Positions 1 through 4,873 of a DNA stretch of 6,801 nucleotides are shown one piece after another. Location of the stretch: assembly GCA_024278655.1 (NCBI GenBank), contig JAJRSV010000397.1, positions 1 through 6,801 of the forward strand. Direction: 5' to 3'. Within the stretch, counting starts at the first letter, position 1; each line of letters opens with the position of its first letter. The notes below the pieces were generated by a model. That model was not told the DNA's origin. It did no database searches and was given only the letters and a program-made list of their open reading frames with translations. This DNA comes from Bacteroidota bacterium (GTDB taxonomy: Bacteria > Bacteroidota > Ignavibacteria > Ignavibacteriales > Ignavibacteriaceae). The position numbers were made by a program, and so were the translations under genes.

Positions 1-38
1 GCCGTAGGACCGAGAACGGTTATAAGATTGTAAGACAT
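1..38 (-). CDS. miaA: tRNA dimethylallyltransferase MiaA, N-terminal fragment (cut by left edge)
   Basis: Reading the minus strand from an ATG at 38 gives MSYNLITVLGPTA up to the window edge. This is the usual MiaA N-terminus: a hydrophobic beta strand running into the start of the P-loop, GPTA, normally continued as (S/T)GK(S/T). MiaA transfers a dimethylallyl group to A37 of tRNAs that read codons starting with U. Only 12 full codons and two bases are visible, so the call rests on one short but very typical motif. No good Shine-Dalgarno precedes the ATG. The start lies 27 bases after the stop of the sensor gene on the same strand, so it is probably transcribed from upstream through that gene. 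Other P-loop proteins could begin this way, but LITVLGPTA fits MiaA best. Confidence 0.75.
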   Translation of the reverse strand, partial: MSYNLITVLGPT

Positions 39-65
39 TTTACTGGTAAGATAATAGATTAAAAC

Positions 66-1973
66 TCAATTAGTTACTTTCGCTATGGGAAGACTAATCG
101 TAAAAACATTACCGCTTTCATCATTACTATCGATAGTTAAATCGCCTTTGTGCAATTTAATCAGTTTTTTTGCGAGTTGCAGTCCCGGCTCATCATTTCC
201 CTCAGCCGTTTCATCTGCCGGTGCATTGCCCTCGTAACTGATTGTTAACAATGCATAATCACTTTCCCGTTCCGTGTCGATGAAAACTCTCTTCTCATCT
301 CCCGGATTTTTGCAGGCGATTTTAATTAGTTGATAAACAGCCATAAATGTTTTTCCCGGATCTATATCGACTTCAACATCGGCACCGGTTTTTTTGAACA
401 GCTCTACATCCTGCATTATACAGTATTCCGAAAGCAGTTCCGATATTCCGTTTACAAATGTATCCAGATTTAATCTCTCGGCTTTGATTTCAAAATCTTC
501 CGTTGCATAATCAAAAGCTGATTGAATAATATCCAAAAACGAGTTCGCCTGTTTCTGCAGCATGGTTATAATCTCTTTAACCTTCTGCGAAAATTCCTCG
601 TTATTGAGCAAGGCGGAATATTTATTAATGATGTCAATCGGAATAGTTATGTTATCATTTAAAAACTTTGCAAGATCGTGTGCCGACTTTCTCTTCTCCT
701 CTTTAATCACCTCTTCAATTTTTTCCGATCTTTCGAGTGCAAGCGCTATCTGACCGGATATTAATTTCAAGTCCTCAATCTCTTCGGCAGTGTAATCGTT
801 TTCTTTTCTTGCCAGTTGCAGCACCGCAACAAGCCGGTTCTGATTGTTGATTACCGGAAAGTAAATTATCTTATCCTGCTTTTCGCTGCCCGGCTGATCG
901 ATGGCGGGATTAAAGCGGCTGTCGTCCGCCGGTTTATCGAAGTTGATTATTTTTTTCTGCAATGCGCACGTGCCTGTAAGTCCTTCCGAAAGTTTTGCTT
1001 CATCCGTAATAAATCCGTTTCCTGTTTTGATTATCTTTTTCATTCCGCCGACCGATTCGTCAATCAAATAAATCTCGGCGGCTTCGGAGTTTGTAAGTTG
1101 TATTAACGAATCTTTAACTGCTTCAACGGTTTCACTCAATTCTGTTTTGCTGTGGATAGAAAGAAGCGCAGCTAAAATGTGCTTTGTTGCCGGATGAACC
1201 TCGGCAATGCTTTCCTGCTTTGTTTTTTTATTAAGCGATTTTGTCGTTTCCGATATTGCCGAATCCAGTTCGTTATCGGTTTCAACCATCTCAAATGTTT
1301 CGTCAGGGTCCAGTTCTATTTTAATAAAATCTTTAGCATCGTTCTCATCAATCTCGAGCGTAGTCAGTTCTTCCGTTTCTTCTTTGCCAAACGGGTTTTG
1401 CTCGGCAATTATTTTATTTATTGTATCGGGTATTGATTCATCCTCTTCCGCATCGATTGTTGCCACCGAAGTATCAACCGAAACATTGTCTTCTTTCGAA
1501 TCGATTGCCCTGAATGAAATCGGCTTTGATGTTTGAGGAAAGGTTAACTCGTTAGTTGCACCCGGCTGAAGCTCCGGCAGTTCGACTTCGCCGTAAGAAA
1601 AAATATTCTGTTTGAATTTCGGATGCTTCGAGCTTAACACCTCGAACTGTTTTTTATCAATCAGATATAAGAGGCAGCGCGAATCGGCAACCGCCGAAGA
1701 GATGCGGCGCGTGTTATCGATTAATTCCTTTTCACCAAAGAACTCATTAAAAATTTTATTGCTTATATAATGATGCGAAGGAAATTTTATTTTCACGTCG
1801 CCCCGAATAACCAGATAAAGATATTTCGCTTCGTCGCCGGTCTGATAAATTATTTCGCCTTCGGATACTTCCCTGAAGTTATCGTTTTTGAATATCAGGT
1901 TAACCGTCGATTCGTCGATGCCGGTAAATATTTTGTTGAGTTTTAATTCTTTATTGCTTCTTGAAGGGTTCAT
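66..1973 (-). CDS. Sensor protein: cNMP-binding fold, acidic linker, GAF, degenerate histidine-kinase-like C-terminus
   Basis: The ATG at 1973 gives 635 residues (used for numbering here). A GTG four codons upstream at 1985 would give 639. A GGAGGAA at 2015-2021 is too far from either start to be their Shine-Dalgarno, and an in-frame TAG closes the frame upstream. Residues about 13-126 look like a cyclic-nucleotide-binding (CAP_ED) domain with IRGDVKI, F79-G80-E81 and R89-R90. The ligand loop differs from the cAMP consensus, so the ligand is unknown. Residues about 129-258 are an acidic, poorly structured linker. About 262-416 resemble a GAF domain, ending in a helix (ISGQIALALERS). About 425-635 resemble a DHp helix pair plus HATPase_c. 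The last box, GLQLAKKLIKLHKGDL then FTISLP, is clear, but the N-box Asn is Ile552, the G1 Asp is Tyr580, and the phospho-His position in the best full-length alignment is Asp440. There is no membrane segment or HTH, so it is a cytoplasmic sensor and perhaps a pseudokinase. Confidence 0.8.
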   Translation of the reverse strand: MNPSRSNKELKLNKIFTGIDESTVNLIFKNDNFREVSEGEIIYQTGDEAKYLYLVIRGDVKIKFPSHHYISNKIFNEFFGEKELIDNTRRISSAVADSRCLLYLIDKKQFEVLSSKHPKFKQNIFSYGEVELPELQPGATNELTFPQTSKPISFRAIDSKEDNVSVDTSVATIDAEEDESIPDTINKIIAEQNPFGKEETEELTTLEIDENDAKDFIKIELDPDETFEMVETDNELDSAISETTKSLNKKTKQESIAEVHPATKHILAALLSIHSKTELSETVEAVKDSLIQLTNSEAAEIYLIDESVGGMKKIIKTGNGFITDEAKLSEGLTGTCALQKKIINFDKPADDSRFNPAIDQPGSEKQDKIIYFPVINNQNRLVAVLQLARKENDYTAEEIEDLKLISGQIALALERSEKIEEVIKEEKRKSAHDLAKFLNDNITIPIDIINKYSALLNNEEFSQKVKEIITMLQKQANSFLDIIQSAFDYATEDFEIKAERLNLDTFVNGISELLSEYCIMQDVELFKKTGADVEVDIDPGKTFMAVYQLIKIACKNPGDEKRVFIDTERESDYALLTISYEGNAPADETAEGNDEPGLQLAKKLIKLHKGDLTIDSNDESGNVFTISLPIAKVTN

Positions 1974-1985
1974 ATATATATGCAC

Positions 1986-2200
1986 GAATAATTACTAAAA
2001 CAAACTTTTTACGGTTCCTCCATTATTTAAAGATCCATCTCTTTTAAGAAACGGATTAAAAAATAATAATAACTGAGTTAAATGACTAATAACAAAATGT
2101 GCGCCACTATTAATTATTATAAACAGAATTTTAATCGTAAATTATTGGTTAAAGATTTTCCGATTTAAAGAAACCAAACTGTAAAAATTGCATCTTACCG
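1986..2200. promoter_or_regulatory. Divergent intergenic region between the sensor gene and the sigma-factor operon
   Basis: This AT-rich spacer must hold the promoters for both flanking genes. The visible pieces are weak. On the minus strand GGAACC (2013-2018) lies about 30 bases before the sensor start. On the plus strand GAAACC (2170-2175) lies 25 bases before the sigma ATG and 15 bases before CATC (2191-2194). Both resemble the GGAAC-like -35 of ECF promoters, but the -10 parts of the two do not match each other. A TATAAA at 2118-2123 has no convincing -35 at 17 bases. The sigma gene has no Shine-Dalgarno directly before its ATG. Confidence 0.4.
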
Positions 2201-2761
2201 ATGGACGATAAAGAATTAATACTTAAGGCACAGCAGGGCGATAAAAAGGCACTGGCACGTCTGGTTAAAGAATACGAGCAGACGATTTATAACTTTGCAT
2301 TTAAAATTTGCAGGGATAAAAACAAAGCCGAGCACATAATGCAGGAAACTTTTTACAGCTTCGTAAAATCCCTGCATCAGTTCGACGGTAAATCGAAGTT
2401 ATCAACGTGGCTTTACCGTATTGTTTCGAACCATTGCCTTATGTTAGCCCGTAAAATGAAAAATCGTCCTTTCGTTTCGATGGATGATGACGACGGCTTG
2501 TTCGAAGAAAAGTACGCCGTTGACTGGACAACGTTACCGTATAAAAGTGCCGAGAACGAAGAACTTAAAAAGATACTCGATAACGCTATAAGCAAACTGT
2601 CGCCGGAATACAGGATGGTGTTTCTGCTGCGGGATGTTGAAGGTTTATCGACCGAAGAAACCGCACAGGTAACCGAGCTTTCGGTTCCTGCGGTAAAATC
2701 GAGATTGCACAGAGCAAGAGCTTTTTTAAGAAAGGAACTTAACGAGGCATTCCAGGGATGA
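2201..2761 (+). CDS. ECF-type RNA polymerase sigma factor (sigma-70 family)
   Basis: The 186-residue protein is of normal ECF length and has only regions 2 and 4. Region 2 covers about residues 22-88, with the core-binding stretch NKAEHIMQETFYSFVKSL and the DNA-melting/-10 stretch KSKLSTWLYRIVSNHCLMLARK. A linker rich in Asp (four in a row at 95-98) follows. Region 4 covers about 126-178, with LSPEYRMVFLLRDVEGLS and a helix-turn-helix whose recognition helix is SVPAVKSRLHRARAFLRK. It would direct RNA polymerase to its own set of promoters. The stop codon overlaps the start of the next gene (ATGA at 2758-2761), which encodes a zinc-finger anti-sigma factor, the usual partner of such proteins. 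The ATG at 2201 lacks a Shine-Dalgarno, but no better start is visible and the N-terminus MDDKELILKAQQGD is standard for the family. Confidence 0.93.
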   Translation: MDDKELILKAQQGDKKALARLVKEYEQTIYNFAFKICRDKNKAEHIMQETFYSFVKSLHQFDGKSKLSTWLYRIVSNHCLMLARKMKNRPFVSMDDDDGLFEEKYAVDWTTLPYKSAENEELKKILDNAISKLSPEYRMVFLLRDVEGLSTEETAQVTELSVPAVKSRLHRARAFLRKELNEAFQG

Positions 2762-3000
2762 AAAAAGAAAAAGTTACCTGCAAAGAAGTAATGCGCCACA
2801 TTTGCGATACTCTGGGCGAAGATCTTCAATCGGATAGATGTGAAGATATCAGGAAACATCTCGAGGAATGTTCCGGTTGCCAGAATTATTTTAAAACGGT
2901 TGAGATAACAATAGACTATTACAAAAAATACAACGTTAAATTACCCGACGGCGCTCACGAACGCCTGATGAAGTTTCTCGATTTGGAAGATTGCGATTAA
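2758..3000 (+). CDS. Small soluble zinc-finger (ZAS/zf-HC2) anti-sigma factor
   Basis: This 80-residue protein is translationally coupled to the sigma gene by a 4-base ATGA overlap. It carries the ZAS signature H-x3-C-x2-C as H34-LEE-C38-SG-C41, preceded by a helix with C8 and C16, either of which could be the fourth metal ligand. C28 and C79 are extra cysteines. In this family the N-terminal helices wrap the sigma factor and hold it inactive. In redox-type members, oxidation of the cysteines and loss of zinc release it. There is no transmembrane segment or periplasmic domain, so the signal is probably cytoplasmic. The C-terminal part (about 48-80) is helical, charged and not recognisable. 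The partner assignment follows from adjacency and overlap. Redox sensing is inferred from the cysteines and the downstream genes. Confidence 0.85.
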   Translation: MKKEKVTCKEVMRHICDTLGEDLQSDRCEDIRKHLEECSGCQNYFKTVEITIDYYKKYNVKLPDGAHERLMKFLDLEDCD

Positions 3001-3016
3001 AACCTATGATTAATTT

Positions 3017-3448
3017 ATGAACGATGCTTATTTCTATCATACTTCGGTAAAATGGGATGAAGGAAGACTCGGAACTTTGTCTGCACCTGAACTGCCTTCG
3101 TTCAAAGTAGCAACACCACCTGAGTTTCCCAAAGGAGTTCCGAATACCTGGTCGCCCGAACATTTGTTCGTTGCTTCGGTAAACGTTTGCTTGATGACCA
3201 CCTTTGTTGCTATTGCCGAGAATTCAAAACTTGAAGTGGAGGATTATTCCTGCGATGCCGTGGGAACACTCGAAAAGGTTGACGGAAAATTTATGATAAG
3301 CAAGATTGAACTGAAGCCGGTTATAAAGATTAAGTTCGAAAAAGATTTTGAGAGAGCCGGCAGAATAATTCAGAAGGCGGAAAACATTTGCCTTATATCC
3401 AATTCGGTTAAAACGGAAATCATTCTTAATCCTCAAATTATTACCTAA
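3017..3448 (+). CDS. OsmC/Ohr-family protein (thiol peroxidase-like)
   Basis: At 143 residues this has the normal OsmC length. The two family cysteines are present: C58 in FVASVNVCLMTTF at the start of the long central helix, and C125 in AENICLISNSV, with Glu48 in SPEHL ten residues before the first. In OsmC and Ohr these form the peroxidatic/resolving pair that reduces organic hydroperoxides. Many family members have no known substrate, and the sequence does not decide between OsmC, Ohr and the YhfA-like branch. The ATG lies 16 bases after the anti-sigma stop, with no clear Shine-Dalgarno, so it is probably part of the sigma operon. The protein has no signal peptide and should act in the cytoplasm. 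Its place behind a ZAS anti-sigma factor suggests induction by thiol or peroxide stress (inference). Confidence 0.9.
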   Translation: MNDAYFYHTSVKWDEGRLGTLSAPELPSFKVATPPEFPKGVPNTWSPEHLFVASVNVCLMTTFVAIAENSKLEVEDYSCDAVGTLEKVDGKFMISKIELKPVIKIKFEKDFERAGRIIQKAENICLISNSVKTEIILNPQIIT

Positions 3449-3490
3449 ATATTAATTCCGGTTTTTATAAATTACAAATCAAAAATTTCA

Positions 3491-3496
3491 AAGGAG
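3491..3496 (+). promoter_or_regulatory. Shine-Dalgarno for the rhodanese lipoprotein
   Basis: AAGGAG sits 5 bases before the ATG at 3502. It is the clearest plus-strand Shine-Dalgarno in the window and fixes that start. It suggests this gene is translated independently of, and perhaps more strongly than, the genes before it. Confidence 0.75.
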
Positions 3497-3501
3497 TAAC
3501 T

Positions 3502-3900
3502 ATGAAACTTTTAAGAGCTTTTTATGTAAGTATGTTTCTGTCAGCATTGTTGTTTGTAAGCTGTGCGCAAAACAACGGCGGTAACGAAAACTCAATCACT
3601 GTCGATCAGCTTCGTGAAATGATGAAGACCGATTCGAACCTTGTTGTGCTCGATGTCCGTACACCACAGGAGTTGGCAGACCCGAGTCTCGGACACATAG
3701 ACGGTGTGCTGAACATTCCCGTTCAGGAACTCGAACAGAGAATAGCCGAACTGGAACCGTATAAAGAGAAAGAGATTGCCGTTATTTGCCGCAGCGGAAG
3801 ACGCTCAAGTATTGCTACCGGAATATTACTTAAGCATGGTTTTAATGCGTTAAACGTCGAAGGAGGAATGCTTCAATACCGCGCAACCGAAAAGAAGTAG
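3502..3900 (+). CDS. Rhodanese-domain lipoprotein (PspE/GlpE-like)
   Basis: A 132-residue protein. Residues 1-20 form a lipoprotein signal peptide (a charged start, then a hydrophobic run ending LLFVS) followed by Cys21, the likely lipidated residue. FVSC is a loose lipobox, as is common in Bacteroidota relatives. A single rhodanese domain follows from about 31 to 128, with VVLDVRTPQE near the start, GHIDGVLNIP, and the active-site loop C96-R-S-G-R-R-S. The catalytic Cys is present, so it should carry persulfide or otherwise handle sulfane sulfur outside the inner membrane. The 53-base gap from the OsmC gene contains a good Shine-Dalgarno and a TATAAA (3466-3471) without a clear -35, so it may be the last gene of the sigma operon or have its own promoter. 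A terminator follows directly. Confidence 0.9.
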   Translation: MKLLRAFYVSMFLSALLFVSCAQNNGGNENSITVDQLREMMKTDSNLVVLDVRTPQELADPSLGHIDGVLNIPVQELEQRIAELEPYKEKEIAVICRSGRRSSIATGILLKHGFNALNVEGGMLQYRATEKK

Positions 3901-3917
3901 CGCATGTTTTTATTTGA

Positions 3918-3961
3918 GAGGACTGTTAGTTTAATCTAACAGTTCCTCCAATCTTTTTTTT
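3918..3961 (+). terminator. Rho-independent terminator of the sigma/OsmC/rhodanese unit
   Basis: The arm GAGGACTGTTAG (3918-3929) pairs with CTAACAGTTCCTC (3936-3948), leaving one unpaired base in the right arm and a 6-base loop. A run of eight T follows at 3954-3961, five bases past the stem. The T-run is only on the plus strand side, so it serves the plus-strand operon. The left flank read on the minus strand is A-rich, so it is poor as a terminator for the convergent TPR gene. The hairpin and T-run overlap the last codons and stop of that gene. Confidence 0.7.
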
Positions 3962-4695
3962 GCTTTCCGTTTTGCAAACTTATCTCTGAAATCCCTTTCA
4001 GGGAGCTTTATTACTTTTTTAAGCCATTCAATCTCTTTTTCTTCATTGTCCATTTCCCTGTAAGTTAACGACAGATGAAATGCGGCTATAACTATCCCCG
4101 GTTTAATCTCCAGTGCTTTAAGCATATACTTTTCCGAATCTTCCAGACTCGCATCCGGCACATCACCGAAAAATGTTTCGGCAAAAAGACGTTCGAACCA
4201 GCTTAAGCTTGCAACCTGCCTGTTATAAATACTTAAAATAATGTACGCAAAAAAATCTGTGCTGTCTCGTCTGATTGCCTCCCCGGCATTGTTTTTAATT
4301 TTATGAGCCAGTTTAACCTTCTCGTTCCCGCCTTCGAATAATGCCTGGTTGCCGTAAGACCATGCAAGGAATGTATAAACCCGTGCGCTGTCGGGATACA
4401 GATTATGAAACTCCTCTGCATATTCAACCGCCTCGTAAACAACTTTTTCCGATTTATCTTCGTCGTGCAATTCATAATAATATTCGCCAAGGTCGTTGCA
4501 CACACGGGTGATTTTGGAAAGAACGAAATAATCATCCGGATTCAAATCGTAAGCAAGCTTGTAGTTTTTATAGGCATCATCTAACTTAAATTTAACGTAC
4601 AACGAATCTCCTTTTTCGAGGTATTCTTTGTAACCGTTTGGAAAAGCTGTTGTTGAGATAAGATAAACGAGAAGAATAATAATCGAACGCTTCAT
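3931..4695 (-). CDS. Exported TPR protein resembling the RMDN/FAM82 family
   Basis: A 254-residue protein with an N-terminal signal peptide (MKRS, then a hydrophobic stretch to about residue 18 and no lipobox Cys). The mature part is helical repeats. TPR-like units are visible at about 22-56 (YKEYLEKGDSLYVKFKLDDA, then LNPDD), about 82-115, and 182-230 (EKYMLKALEIKPG, then a next helix and EKEIEWLKKVIKLP). The middle part, with FFAYIILSIY, a conserved-looking LSWFERLFAETFFGD and ASLEDSEKYMLKALEIKPG, recalls bacterial relatives of eukaryotic RMDN proteins. That resemblance is from memory of the pattern and not tested. It probably acts in the periplasm as a protein-binding scaffold. No enzymatic motif is seen. 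The start is supported by AAGGGAGTG 5 bases upstream. Its 3' end overlaps the terminator of the converging operon. Function is unknown. Confidence 0.8.
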   Translation of the reverse strand: MKRSIIILLVYLISTTAFPNGYKEYLEKGDSLYVKFKLDDAYKNYKLAYDLNPDDYFVLSKITRVCNDLGEYYYELHDEDKSEKVVYEAVEYAEEFHNLYPDSARVYTFLAWSYGNQALFEGGNEKVKLAHKIKNNAGEAIRRDSTDFFAYIILSIYNRQVASLSWFERLFAETFFGDVPDASLEDSEKYMLKALEIKPGIVIAAFHLSLTYREMDNEEKEIEWLKKVIKLPERDFRDKFAKRKAKKRLEELLD

Positions 4696-4700
4696 AAAAT

Positions 4701-4709
4701 CACTCCCTT
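4701..4709 (-). promoter_or_regulatory. Shine-Dalgarno for the TPR gene
   Basis: On the minus strand AAGGGAGTG precedes the ATG at 4695, with about 7 bases between GGGAG and the start codon. It is a strong match and decides the start. Confidence 0.7.
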
Positions 4710-4752
4710 GAATTGAAGCCGGAAATAAATGACATTAATAAAATAAGATAAA

Positions 4753-4782
4753 TTTATAACAGAATGAATTACATTTAATCAA
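4753..4782 (-). promoter_or_regulatory. Candidate sigma-70 promoter for the TPR gene
   Basis: On the minus strand TTGATT (4777-4782) and TATAAA (4753-4758) are separated by 18 bases. They match 4 of 6 and 5 of 6 of the sigma-70 consensus. Transcription would start near 4745, about 50 bases before the ATG. The region is very AT-rich, so chance matches are likely. No equally good promoter is seen for the divergent GH13 gene. Confidence 0.4.
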
Positions 4783-4873
4783 ATGCCGGCGAAAGAAAAG
4801 ATGAGTTTTTCTTTTACGTTCAGAAGACTAAATTTAGAATTCAAAATTCGAACAATTTATTATTACGGACAAA

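Noticed and set aside
1207..1536. Open frame of 109 codons on the plus strand, rich in Ser and Val, and neighbours at 562-753, 816-1106 and 1179-1436
   Set aside because: They lie wholly antisense to the sensor gene, have biased composition that mirrors its acidic linker and helices, and show no domain or start signal.
1974..1985. GTG at 1985 as the sensor start
   Set aside because: It is in frame and possible, but the ATG four codons later is the more usual start and neither has a nearby Shine-Dalgarno. Kept as an alternative only.
2015..2021. GGAGGAA on the minus strand as the sensor's Shine-Dalgarno
   Set aside because: It is about 29 bases from the GTG and 41 from the ATG. The nearer TTG at 2003 is followed in frame by a TAG stop.
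2413..2859. 148-codon open frame on the minus strand
   Set aside because: It is antisense to the sigma and anti-sigma genes, which have clear family motifs. Its Ser/Phe-rich translation looks like a shadow.
4729..4760. Plus-strand ATGACA and TATAAC as a promoter for the GH13 gene
   Set aside because: The spacer is 20 bases and the leader would exceed 100 bases. In such AT-rich sequence this is likely chance.
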